64,000 nucleotides of DNA from the NCBI RefSeq assembly GCF_003144195.1, contig NW_020290030.1, positions 62,001 to 126,000 of the forward strand, written 5' to 3'. The position numbers were made by a program, and so were the translations under genes. Below the pieces are notes generated by a model. It was not told the DNA's origin and searched no databases. It saw only the letters and a list, made by a program, of their open reading frames with translations. How positions within the stretch are numbered: the first letter of the stretch is position 1; each line of letters begins with the position of its first letter. Positions 54,257-64,000 of the stretch are shown here, piece by piece. The stretch comes from Ceraceosorus guamensis. Taxonomy: Eukaryota > Basidiomycota > Exobasidiomycetes > Ceraceosorales > Ceraceosoraceae.

Positions 54257-56846
54257 TCAAGCAAGGGCGTTCAGGGTCGAGTTGCAGAGGTCGGGCACCT
54301 CGAAGCTGTTGGTGCGAATTCCGCCACCCCAAGGCGTGGAACCAATGTTCTTGGCCTTCGTTCCCAGACCGCGCTGAGCAAAGCGCTCCCAGATCAAGCA
54401 CGTGTCTCGTCCGCCTGTGAGGGCCTTCTCGGCGGAGAGGAACGCATCTCTAGCTGTTAGGAAGGAGGGACGGCAAGGCTGGGTCTTGAGCGCATCCAGA
54501 AGAATCTGAATGAAGAGCGTGTTTCCGTGACGAGGCACGGGCTGTCGAGAAGCGCGCTTGCCCTTGGCAGAGGAAGGCATGTTGCTGATGATCTCCTTTT
54601 CCGTCAAGTAGAACTCGTCCCACTTCTCCTTGGGTGAGTCGGGAACAGGCGGGAAGAGATCTGGATGCCAGCCGTGTGCTCCTCGGAGTCCTTCCTCGAC
54701 CTGATAGAGCACTGCTGCCCAGACTTCTCCGATGGAATGCGGCTCCCACATGCCGTTCAGACTGTGATCAAGGGGCAGCAGTGAGCGTCAGCGCGGGCGA
54801 AGAACGTCTGCTTGTACCTGCGTGCATCATCACTCACGAAGAGTACGTCTCGGGAGAGAGCGTCAGATTAGTAGAGTATGGGTAGCGACGAATACCGTTC
54901 TTGTTGTGAGACACCCAAGAGCCCATGGGGTAGATGTCCCTAGTGGGAGAGCGCCTGCGTACGATGGTCGCAATAATGTCTCCCAGACCTTCGCCCATGC
55001 CGCTTGCCTCTCCCCACCCAAGGCAAGAAGAGTCGGACGGAGGGCCAGTCAAGCGGATGCTGAGACCGTGCGTGGCTTCATGCAGCACCACACCAGCCTC
55101 AAAATCGCCATCGCGCTGAGTGGCATTGGCTACCGTCTTCCACTTGTACATGCGCATGCGGCCAGGTTGCCCATCAGGAGGGGTCGTGAAGTCGGCATTG
55201 TTGATTCCAGCAGCGGACTGCGCGAACGCCAAGATAGCATCGCCACCTTTGCCTTTGCCTGGCTCTTGGTATTCTTCGAAGTTTCCAGATTGAGCGGTGA
55301 AACCGTAGCGATGGAACAGGTCGTGATACGCAGAGACGTGATAGAACAAGTTGGTGACACTTGCATTGGCGTACGCCTCGGGCGCTAGATCCTCGTGGGC
55401 TTTGTCCGCCTTGCGCCAATCGAAGGGGAAGATGAAGCTCAAATCACCATGAACGAGCTTTCCGTAGGCGGAAAGCGACCTGTTCGAAGGCGGCGACATG
55501 GTCGTACCGAATGCGGATGCCCAGACATTGTTGCCTCGCGTGTAGTCATACGTCTTGTTGCCGACGCTGTGCCAGCCGAATGGACTTGCAATTGAGTCGG
55601 CCCATCCTGCCACGGTGGTGCGATTCGCTTCGGTCGGGTCATTGGCAGGCCAGGCGAGGACGCGATATTGAGGTGTGCCAATGTCAGAGGGGCGTGAGAT
55701 CTTCTCGACTTCGGCTGGTTGGGTCGCAGCATCTTCGACGGCTTGATGCTTTGCTGGCCGACTATGCACCTCAGCCCAATTGGCGGCCAGATCATGCTGT
55801 CCGCCAGAGTAGTCTTTGTTCCAGTCGTGAACGTTGAGAATGTCACCCGTCTCGATGTCGACGGTAGCTTGATAGAAGTTGGAGTGGTCGGGCCAGTCCA
55901 TTGGCACATTGAGTCGCCACGCCAGGCGCAAGCCGCCTTCTCCATCTTGAGACCAAACGCGACGCGCGTCCACTGCGCCGGTGGTACCTGGAACGCTCTG
56001 CAAGCTGCCGGCCTGCTCAGCGGTGTTGAAAGGCTCGTCGTCGCGCTCCTGGGCGGGTGAGAGCCGAATGGGCGACGCTGCAACTTCGAGTGCTGCTGGT
56101 GATGCGGTGGCACTTTGCAACGTTATCGCAAGCATCGTATTGGGGGTGGCATGGGCCATGAAGTAGAGCGCGGCGTAGCGAGGGTCCCCTGCCGCTACCT
56201 TAGAGCCGGTGAGCGTGACTTGTTGATGCGCTCCTTCGTCTCCTGCTCCAAACACCAGCTGGTCGCGTTTGTACAGAGCATCGCCGTCATCGCGCGATGC
56301 TGGGCCGACACCGGCAAATGCGGGGTTGGGGCCGTTGTAGAGGGTTGAGCTGTAGGAAATGACTTGGCCGTCGGTGCCCACAAGGAGCTGCAGACTTGCG
56401 TCATCCACGTCGATGCCGTTGATGGATTGCTTGACAAAGATGCGAGAGATGTCTGAAATGTCATCGGTGTACGATTCGGGCAAGACGCGAAGCTTGCGTG
56501 AGCCGTCAGGCCCCTGCTGCAGCATTTCACGATGGGCAGACTCGAGCTCAGCGAGGTACAAGGCGATGTGTGTGGGGTCCTTGAGATGCGTGGGAATCGC
56601 TGATACGTGGTGGTGCGACTGCTGTAGAGCGGCACCGGCATGATCAGAGTGAAGCGTCTCTGCATGCGTGTATGATCGCTGACGAGCGTGTACAGCGCCA
56701 AAGTTGAGACTGCGTCTGCCAGTGGGAGAGAAGACGTTGGACTTGTGCAGCTCGTGGAGCTTGATGGAGGAGCTGGGTGCGGCGGACAGGATAGCCAGAG
56801 CCACCGCTGCCACGAGCGCAAGATGCGTGCGACCCAGCAGAATCAT
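54257..56846 (-). CDS. secreted fungalysin metalloprotease (peptidase M36)
   Basis: Two exons (56846-54838, 54761-54257) give 837 residues. The start at 56846 gives a signal peptide (MILLGRTHLALVAAVALAIL, cleavage near SAAPSS). The FTP-type propeptide covers about residues 80-300. The mature domain has HDWNKDYSGGQHD, GNNVWASA, NLFYHVSAYHDLFHRYGF and the zinc site VVLHEATHGLS near residue 585, with MGEGLGDIIA providing the glutamate ligand. The second exon starts LNGMWEPHSIGEVWAAVLYQ and ends with the usual GWG-region sequences. The protease digests host or environmental protein outside the cell. The zinc motif reads HEATH, the normal form in this family (HExxH). An in-frame methionine upstream (57020) would add a non-secretory leader and is less likely. 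Confidence 0.94.
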
Positions 56847-58127
56847 ATTGGATGGCTTGACAAGGCAGCAGCCGTGGGGAAAGGGCAGGAGGTGCGGGTG
56901 CCGAGAGTGGAGAGGGTGAGATCTGTCTCTTGAGCGCGTACACGATGTGGGGGTTGAGGCAGGCGTCCCGACTCTGATGCTGCACTTTCCCGCTCTTGAA
57001 CGAGCAAGCGCTGTGAGCAATGGGAATCAAGAATGGGGGGTGGTGGTATGAGAGCTAAGCGGAGGCAGACCCCAACGTCATGCAAGATAGGAGAGCTTAC
57101 CCTCAATTCGCTCGCTCGCGTGACTCGTCCCCACAAATGATGAATCATGCTGCGAGGAGGTGCCATGCATCTGTTGCCCTCCACCGCTTCGGGCAGTGCG
57201 GTGCTGCGCTGTGATGCTGCAGCATGCCATGCCGCCTGTACACTCACCACTCAGCTAAACTCACTCACACTGACGACGACGCGGCTGCCGATAAGGGTCT
57301 CGCGCATGCAACGCGCGTCCCTATATATATATACATACCCACGCCGTCATCGCGAGCGCATCAGCAGCATATCAGCACGACATCGCCGCGAGCGCATCTC
57401 GCCGCGGCCACTCGATTAATGCTCGCGCATTACAATCAAGAATCGTCCTTGATGCTACTGTATACGCCGACGATGTGTCTCACCTTGGTGAACATTGCTG
57501 CTTTGCTGCTGCTGTAGGCGTCCGCGTGTTCACCGCCGCGGCACAACCTCCGCGGACATCACGTGAGTCGTTTTTACCTCCGTTAGCTGCGACTCTTGAC
57601 TGAAGGCTCGTAACTCAATTGCGATTCAAATTGTTTCAAAGCTGGTGAAGCTCTTGTGACTGATGCGAACTGAACAATCACGAATACTTCACGTCACCTG
57701 CGAAGGTCAGAAGAGTCTGACTTTGGAAGCAGGCCCATGACTTAATGACGCTGCTGATCGTGGTTCGAGTCCCAACGCCAAGAGAAGCGAGATCGCGAGG
57801 TCAGGAAGTCGAGCCGCCTTGCAACTCTTCTTCCATACCTGCAGACACCGAACCTTGACAGATCCCGACCAAGCGTCATCCCCCCTCACCATCATTGCCA
57901 GCGCTGCGACGCAACGCAAAGCTCGATTCTAGCCTAGGGAAAGCTCTCTTCACTGTCGCGTACGCAGAGGCTGATCCGCCTTGCACACTGCCTCTTCAGC
58001 ACATCGACGTTGGGTAACGGGTGCTAGGCTCGGAACGAACACAGGCTTAGTCTCAGGCCTGCTCAAGTCATGGTCAGCGCTCCTCGAATTTTGATTGTGC
58101 TCGCATACCCGGCCTCAAAGATCGACC
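56847..58127. other. divergent spacer
   Basis: Holds a TATATATATATA stretch (about 57321-57334) that could serve the protease gene, CGCGG palindromes near 57530-57555 and a GGTTCGAGTCC sequence at 57762 that mimics a tRNA B box but lacks a cloverleaf. No supported gene. Confidence 0.5.
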
Positions 58128-58946
58128 ATGTCCAGCCCAGCGACGGCCTGGGAATCCCCTGCAGCTTCTGCCTCTGCCGACGTGAGGGACTCTCCAGCTG
58201 CTGGCAGCCCTGCTGGGAGACACCGCACCACGTCATCTTTTGGCAGAGCATCCACTGACGCTTCACGACCTGCAAACCGTACGCGTCGATCGCTGGCTAG
58301 ACAACCGCATCTCCTCGGTCTTGCGTTGGATGTGGATGTCGAGCTAGCAACACGCTCCGTCTCGCAGAATGCTGTGCCCTTCAACGGGACACCGCCCGTC
58401 TCTGCTGCAGATGGAGCGCATTCAACCCACCCGACGCCGCAGACCAGGTCCGCTACAGGCAGCGCAACGCAGCAAGACGGCCGAGAAGGCCGAAGGAGGC
58501 AAGAGCTGGCTCGTCTGCAGGGCGATAGGCAAGGAAGTAAGGTCGGTCTCGAGACCCTCGAGGATGCCGAGTCGTTTGAGGACTCGGACGACCTGCCGGG
58601 TTACAGCGCACTTGCTCGTGCAGCAGCGTCACCGCCTGCATCGGCTGCTCGTTCAAAGGCGCGCGGAGAAGGTGAATCAGTGCCGTTCCTATCTCGGGGC
58701 GACGAGGATGAAGAGGAGCAAGACGAGCTGGACTTGGAAGCACAACGGTATGATCCTTGTCGATCCGATCCCACGCACGAGCATGGAGCTGGACCTGCGC
58801 CGGTCCTCGACTTTGAGCACACGACGGCCAAGGAGAGGGTTTGGATGTGGAGCGCTTGCTTCCTAGTTGCTTGTCTCACTATCGTCGCTGTGGCAATCAG
58901 CATCGACTGGATCGATTGGCCTGGCGACGGCATCGGGGAGGCGTGA
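58128..58946 (+). CDS. tail-anchored hydrophilic protein of unknown function
   Basis: Intronless, 272 residues. The first 230 residues are hydrophilic and Ser/Ala/Arg-rich with an acidic patch (DEDEEEQDELDLEAQRYD) and DAESFEDSDDLPGYSALARA. Near the C-terminus comes ERVWMWSACFLVACLTIVAV followed by AISIDWIDWPGDGIGEA. The single hydrophobic segment 15-20 residues from the end suggests a tail-anchored membrane protein with its bulk in the cytosol. The tryptophan-rich end (IDWIDWPGDGIG) is distinctive and may be conserved. I do not recognise a family. The start at 58128 was chosen over 58095 because it opens the uniformly Ser/Ala-rich region; either is possible. Confidence 0.7.
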   Translation: MSSPATAWESPAASASADVRDSPAAGSPAGRHRTTSSFGRASTDASRPANRTRRSLARQPHLLGLALDVDVELATRSVSQNAVPFNGTPPVSAADGAHSTHPTPQTRSATGSATQQDGREGRRRQELARLQGDRQGSKVGLETLEDAESFEDSDDLPGYSALARAAASPPASAARSKARGEGESVPFLSRGDEDEEEQDELDLEAQRYDPCRSDPTHEHGAGPAPVLDFEHTTAKERVWMWSACFLVACLTIVAVAISIDWIDWPGDGIGEA

Positions 58947-59330
58947 CCACTGCTCCGGACATGTCAGAGTGCGCACCTCGCGAGCAAATCACAGCACAGA
59001 ATTTCACTTTTTGCCCAGCTACTCAATTGTCACGCGGTATTCTCTGCACTTCAATCACGAACACTATATCTTGCCGCACGGTTAGATACCCACTCGGTCA
59101 GGCCGCATGACGCTCGGCACTCCGCGGTCGGCCCACGTCGCTCGACGCATGGCAGCTACCAACGATGTCAACCTATCCGGGGGCTTGGAGCATTTTGCAC
59201 AACGGCTGCAGTCACCGATAGGCATGCACGCAGTCTTCATGGACGCTCTCGTCCTCGACAGGTGACGCAACCCAAACACCTGTAGCACCGTGCTCGCGTG
59301 CAGGCATGCTAAGCCACACCAGATTCTTTG
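58947..59330. other. spacer between convergent genes
   Basis: About 380 nt between stops; nothing recognised. Confidence 0.45.
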
Positions 59331-59983
59331 TTATAATCGATGAACTTCATTGCTGCTGATGTTGCGCTGAGGTAGACTGAGGGTTCGAGCACAAGCTGCA
59401 GTGAGTTGAAGTACAGCTGGGGACCAGATCAAGAAGACGAGGGCGAAGGCGTCGATGAGGCGCATGGGCGCATCAGTGCCAGCGTGATGCGCGTCCATCA
59501 GGTCCCAGTCTAGTCGACCGCCTGGCAATTTGGAGCGTTGGGCCCGCTCCAAGAGGGAAGCTTGCTCGGCGTGCAGGTGTTGCAGAAGCAAGAGGTGAGA
59601 GATGGTGCTGAGGATGAGGGCAAAGAGCAGGATTGACGACCATGCGGGCCACGCAGATCGAGCAGCGTGCGCTTGAAAAGCTGCTGCTGCTATCAAGCCC
59701 AGCATAGACAGCGTCCAGGTGGGCTGCACCAACAATTGCAAGGCCGCGCTGATCTGTCAGCGAAGGATCGAGAGATGGGGATAAGCATGCGCGCATGGCT
59801 GGGGTTCGCAGCCGATAGAGAGGCGCATCTCACGACGGACAATGCTTTTGCAGCTCGTCTAGCCTGATCCGTCCTCTCCTCGATGTAATCGCAGGCGCGA
59901 AGCAATCCAGAGGCGATGCATAGCAGAAGCAGCAGGCAGGCGAGCGAGAGCAGCAATGGCGAGATGAAGGTGAGCAGCTTCAT
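59331..59983 (-). CDS. SVP26: SVP26/TEX261-type multi-span ER-Golgi cargo adaptor
   Basis: Two exons (59983-59834, 59753-59331) give 190 residues with four hydrophobic segments. The N-terminus LLLLLCIASGLLRACDYIEE matches the family feature 'IASGLYYxxELIEE' and is followed by RTDQARRAAK, as in TEX261 (EY..AT.R). Further parts are QLLVQPTWTLSMLGLIAAAA, LILSTISHLLLLQHLHAE and the terminal ALVFLIWSPAVLQLTAACAR with TLSLP. These correspond to the family's '[21 protein letters not shown]' region. SVP26 helps load mannosyltransferases into COPII vesicles. Similarity is diffuse, so the call is moderately sure. It shares a divergent spacer with the gene at 60614. Confidence 0.65.
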
Positions 59984-60613
59984 CTTGCTGGTGACAACCG
60001 TCTCATCGCCTGCATGCGTTTCCTTGACTGCCTGTAGTGCGACCGCCTGATTCTGTCTGTACGTGGACCAAGGGGATGGCGAGTCGACTCGTGACTGCAG
60101 GAAGCAGCTCGACGGATGGGCTTTGGATGGTCTTCTGGTCGGCTGCGCCGTTTGCGTTGCGTTGGTTCAGCAGCCACGCGCAAGCGTATTTCTGATGTTG
60201 ATTGCATGCACGCTTGCTTGCTTGCATGTTGCCGCTCGCTCCTCCACACCCACGCTGATATCCCCAACGCAACGCGTGCACTCCTCACTTCTTGCCGTCA
60301 ATCACAATGCACTCGTTCCCAACACGCTCTTCACGTTGTGTGCACCTTTCAGCGTTAGCACTACATCCCAGCAAGGTTTCCAAAGCGAATCGAGGGCTGG
60401 ACACGTCACAGCATACTCTCGTGCGTACGTCGTCCTCGACTGGCAGGTCCTCTAAACACATCGCTCTCCTCACCCTCTCGCACAATCCGACTGCACGACA
60501 GCTCAACGCAACGACTTCCTCCAAGTACTCAGCCAGCTCAGCACGCGCCCCTACACGCGCTCCACCTGGCACTCTTCCCATTGCGAGCAGGGCTGCTCTT
60601 TGCTCCGATCGCC
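59984..60613. other. divergent spacer
   Basis: Upstream of two divergent genes. Repeated TTGCTTGC/CATGC words near 60205-60230. An Arg/Ser-rich open frame (60292-60741) overlaps the start of the next gene in another frame and is probably not coding. Confidence 0.45.
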
Positions 60614-61907
60614 ATGTCCGCAGATGCGCGCTTCTCCTCAGCCCGCTCTCGACCAGCTCCTTCCCTGTCCTCCGCCCCATCTCGTCAACCAAGGTCACAC
60701 ACGGCATTTCACTACACCGGCGAAAGGCCCACAGATCATGATCATGCTCGTTCGGGATCAGAATGGCGGGCGAGGCTGATAGGTGTGCCTAGCTCAGGCA
60801 CGGGCGCCAATCTTTGCTTTCCTTCTTCTAGCGCTTCTAAGCTGTCCAGGAACGACGAGGAGTGGTGGAAGAGCGAAGCGCAACCTGGCCATCCTGGCTG
60901 GTCCAGGGCAATGCTAGATCGCGACATGGGTAAGCTGCGACTTGCGAGTGAGCACCATAACACGCATTGGCGCAGATGGGCTGATCGCGTTCGATCGGAT
61001 CGATCTCTCTCAAACAGACATCCACGTGGACACTTCTTTGCTGCCTACTCTCGAAGACGAAGGCGAGCTTCTGCCCTCGGCAGCACATCCTTCGTACCCA
61101 ACTGGACGTCCACGTCGCCACATCATACCATATGTCAGCGAGCCAAAGCTGTCACCGCTTCTGCACAACAATCTCGCATTGCTGAACGGCACGCGCGGTG
61201 GAGGAGCAGGACATTCAGGGAGGGGAATGGGCGAAGGCGGGGATAAAGACGCCAACGAAGGCAGCGAGGCGGCTCTCAAGAAGCCCTTGGTGGAGCTCCC
61301 GGCTCATTTGGCCCTTCGAGCAGCTACAGATGTAGCTCCTCATCGCTCAGCATGGCCCTTCAAGGCCTATGGACCAGGTCCAGGGGGTGCATCTAGCCTG
61401 CAGAGGTTCGAGCAGCGTCATCCTCAGCGGGCAGAGCGAGAGATTTGGGCAGATCTGGGTCTTTCCGAATTTCTACCAAGAGGTCGAGAAGGCGATCCGC
61501 TACGAAGCTGCGTTGGAGATGCGCGTCACGAACTACCAGATTTTGGCGGGGTCGACGCGGATGCATCGCAAGCTATCGCGACCCTGGCTGCGGAGGGCGG
61601 GACTTCCACCGATGCTAGGCAACGAGCTTCGCTTCTTCTCGACAGCGGCATCTCTCGTGCGGAGACCGCAAGAAGAGAGTTGCAGCGTTTGGAGGCGGAG
61701 CTGGATCGTACCGAGGCCCTGGGACATCCCACCGATGAATTGTTGGACGGCTGGACAGACTTTGAACTTCACGCTGGCAGGATGGAAGCTCGCTGGGGAG
61801 CGACCAGGCCGTCGATGCTGTCGATCGCAAGCGGGCCAGTGGCGAGCTCGCATGCAGTGGGCGAAGATCTGGCTAGGCGTCAGCCGACAGAAGGGCTATT
61901 GCGATGA
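60614..61907 (+). CDS. unrecognised hydrophilic protein
   Basis: Two exons (60614-60929, 60976-61907) give 415 residues. The intron is short (46 nt), with donor GTAAGC and acceptor GCGCAG, and joins RAMLDRDMDGLIAFDRIDLS in phase. The N-terminal 35 residues are Arg/Ser/Ala-rich without acidic residues, which may be a mitochondrial presequence (MSADARFSSARSRPAPSLSS). Other readable blocks are NDEEWWKSEAQPGHPGWSRA, RRHIIPYVSEPKLSPLLHNN, LPAHLALRAATDVA, HPQRAEREIWADLGL and a helical ETARRELQRLEAELDRTEAL, which may form a short coiled coil. No membrane segment. I do not recognise the family. An upstream in-frame ATG at 60581 is an alternative start. Confidence 0.65.
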
Positions 61908-61999
61908 TGTCGTGCTGGAAGTCATGCTTGTTGTGCAATGGATGAACGACGACCTTGCCGAAATTCCGCACGCTTGGCTCACGCAGCACCAGCGCTTGA

Positions 62000-63164
62000 T
62001 TACCTAGCACACCAGCCTGGCTTGTATGCTGGGTCGCACCGTATTGAGGACAGCTCGAAAAGATCAATGAACTGCGAATGAGAAGTGGCGAGCAACCTTG
62101 ATTAGATGGCACTTTGGGACCGCAACTCCACTGACGCACCTCTTCGTCTGTGATTTTCTGACCCGCGAATCGCTCATACTCGGCATAAATCGAGGTCAAG
62201 GTCCAACCTTGGAGCTTACGTACGAGTGCTGCGAACACTCCAACGCGATATTTGCCTTGTGCCGGATGTCAATCTGCAGCTTGAGCGATGGGCTCCACGA
62301 TCATCGGCTCGAACAGCTCAGACCCACCTTTGTTGCAATGTACGAGCATTGGCAAGTTTCTACGGTCGAGCAGGTCGCCCATCGCCGCAGCCACGGCATC
62401 GGGCTCCACTGCCAGCGATGAAGAGGAGTCAGTGTCAATTATCCTGGCAAGCTGCGCATGGGGATCACCGAGCTCACTCTCTGCGAAAGGTTCCTTGTTG
62501 ACGCTGATTCGGTGATGCAAAACCTTGACTTTGTTCTCTTCTGCCCATGAAACGACGTGCGGACGGTAGTCCTCGGCTGCGAGGTACCTGATGAAGAGCA
62601 AGAAGCGCACTTGCGCTGAAATGAGGTGACGCTGGAAACAACGCACCAGACTGGCATGCAGAGGACTCACATGATGCTCTTGAGGCCAAGTCTGCGCATG
62701 AATTCGAAGTTGCGCTCGTTGGGATGACCAGATCGGTACACGCCCGGCACAACCATGTCGAAGTTGAGGGGAGGCACGACGAGAGCTTGAGCTGCCCAAA
62801 TGTCCAGGGTGGCGCCTACGGGAGCAGCAGCAGCCGACCCGCCCTTGGAGACCCGTGCAAGCTTGACATGGTCCGAGGACGTCGCTGAACCTGAGACGGC
62901 CGGCTGACCGAGCGGCTGAGCTTTCGACTCCTTGACATCCTTGCCGTCTGTGGTACAGTCGGCTGTAGTCGGACTGCTCGAGAGATTCCTCTGAACGTCC
63001 GCAACGACGGTTGTGCCTGCAACGTCAAAGGTAGGAGCAGGAGGTGCAGAAGCAGAGGCGGGGCGCGCTCCAGCTGGTACCGCGAGGCTGGATAAGGCTT
63101 CCTCTCCAAGCTGAGCTGAAAAGGAGGCTGCTAGGAAGGGTGGGACTTGAGCGGTCGCCGGCAT
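62000..63164 (-). CDS. SIW14: SIW14-type atypical dual-specificity phosphatase
   Basis: Four exons (63164-62671, 62587-62328, 62255-62140, 62071-62000) give 313 residues. The catalytic signature is split by intron 2 and restored by splicing: LVHCNKGKYRVG, a CX5R loop near residue 249. Around it are NFDMVVPGVYRSGHPNERNF, FMRRLGLKSIMYLAAEDY, VRKLQGWTLTSIYAEYERF and FIDLFELSS, the normal order of the SIW14/OCA plant-and-fungal phosphatase family. Yeast Siw14 is a pyrophosphatase of inositol pyrophosphates. The N-terminal 125 residues are disordered (Ala/Ser/Pro-rich), making this protein longer than usual. The loop has KYR where Siw14 has KHR. The final exon was chosen because FIDLFELSS matches the family end. 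Confidence 0.88.
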
Positions 63165-64000
63165 GCTTCACCATATGCGACGCCTTGATGGGTCAGGTTC
63201 AGAGTCCAGTGTGAAATACCTTCTCTTTGCGGGCCCACGTTTGAAAATGGTGGCACATCGCCGGCCGTGCGTTTCAAGTCAAGACTTGATGATCGTCTCC
63301 AAATTTGAGCGCTAAAAGCTGGATAGCTGGATGGTCCCGGTGCAAGTCACAGCTGGGAGTCCTGGGTGAGTCTGACTGGTGCGCGCCTGCGTGCAGCGCT
63401 ATATATGCAGGTCGGATATGGTCCATGCGCAGTCACGTGAACTTCTTCCAGCACAATTCGTGTCGCGCGAGAAAAGGGTCAGGCAAGCCCATCAAGAATC
63501 AAGAATCATTTCAAATTGTGAATGAAAATCTCGGTGCGCTATCTTCAATGCGAATTTGTCTCAAGCATGCGGACCTGAAAGGCGGCGGTGCATATCAGAC
63601 ACCAGCTAATAATAATGAAGGAGGCGAGGACGCAAGGGGCCTCGAGCTGAAGATGAAATCGCGAATTTTGCCACGCGCATGCGACGCCAACCGCGAGCGC
63701 GAACGCCTACTCTGACTGATGCTGTTGGATGCTGCAAGTTTTGTGCGAGCGCACGCGCTTCCCCCTCTTATTGCCGCGCGCTCCCCGTCGTGGCCGCGAG
63801 CCCTTATTTTCTTTCGTGGCGCCTGCTGCTGGATTGCCGCCTACATAGCTGTGCATCAGCTAGGCAGCAGCAGGTTTAGTCCAGTGTGCTGCTGCTGCTG
63901 CTGGGATGCATGTGCCGTGCGGTGATGCGTGTCTGCGCAGAAATTTTCAAAAGCTTCGCGCGCGACGTTTGCACGAGGCCTGTGGTGGTGGTTGTACGTT
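63165..64000. other. gene-free right end
   Basis: Upstream region of the phosphatase gene and beyond. It includes a CAAGAATCAAGAATCATTTC motif near 63491-63511 and a CTG trinucleotide run near 63886-63902. No supported gene. Confidence 0.5.

Noticed and set aside
57700-57790. Possible tRNA with GGTTCGAGTCC
   Set aside because: The stem around the T loop pairs only two bases and no A box or acceptor stem is found.
60292-60741. 149-residue Arg/Ser/Thr-rich open frame
   Set aside because: Overlaps the start of the gene at 60614 in another frame and lacks any feature.

Overview
This window is nuclear DNA of a basidiomycete fungus, most likely a smut relative (Ustilaginomycotina). Genes lie on both strands with 50-100 nt introns (mostly GTGAGT/GTGAGC donors, CTNAC branch sites, YAG acceptors). 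There are no operons, bacterial signals, CRISPR arrays or rRNA, and no convincing tRNA. The gene content is fungal: alternative oxidase, QCR7, ATX1, CSC1, fungalysin, a FunK1-like kinase and a LIM-kinase-like TKL kinase with a C1 domain. The genus is inference. Coding regions are compact; the spacers between them are rich in microsatellites and in a dispersed family of short GATTC/GAGTC-type motifs.

Layout. 0-10 kb: the 3' part of an Srs2-like UvrD helicase, a small single-span membrane protein, a secreted tandem-repeat precursor behind a TATA box and a 22-T tract, and a nine-exon acyl-CoA ligase ending in the peroxisomal signal SKL. 10-20 kb: a heme oxygenase, a FunK1-like kinase with a probable GC-AG intron, and the TKL kinase. 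20-30 kb: a cysteine-containing secreted protein (effector candidate), QCR7 (complex III), DUS1 (tRNA dihydrouridine synthase), a TTC1-like TPR protein and mitochondrial alternative oxidase. 30-42 kb: a CSC1/TMEM63 channel, the copper chaperone ATX1, a 3.8 kb repeat-rich gene-free stretch, a BTB-like protein and a DUF6924-like protein. 42-51 kb: a glycerate-kinase-like P-loop kinase, a hydrophilic CsbD/LEA-like protein, a nitronate monooxygenase and eIF3h. 51-64 kb: a three-RRM RGG-rich RNA-binding protein with an 859 nt first intron, a secreted M36 metalloprotease, a tail-anchored protein, an SVP26/TEX261-type membrane protein, an unrecognised protein and a SIW14-type phosphatase.

The genes do not form one pathway. 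Several are mitochondrial, redox or metal linked: QCR7 and alternative oxidase lie within about 6.6 kb and represent the two routes by which electrons leave ubiquinol, and heme oxygenase, ATX1 and nitronate monooxygenase are in the same window. The best candidate for something new is the secreted repeat precursor at 6100-7278, with four near-identical 51-52-residue glycine/methionine-rich units and two degenerate copies. Exon structures were worked out by hand from splice-site and phase agreement and family knowledge; no database search was run.
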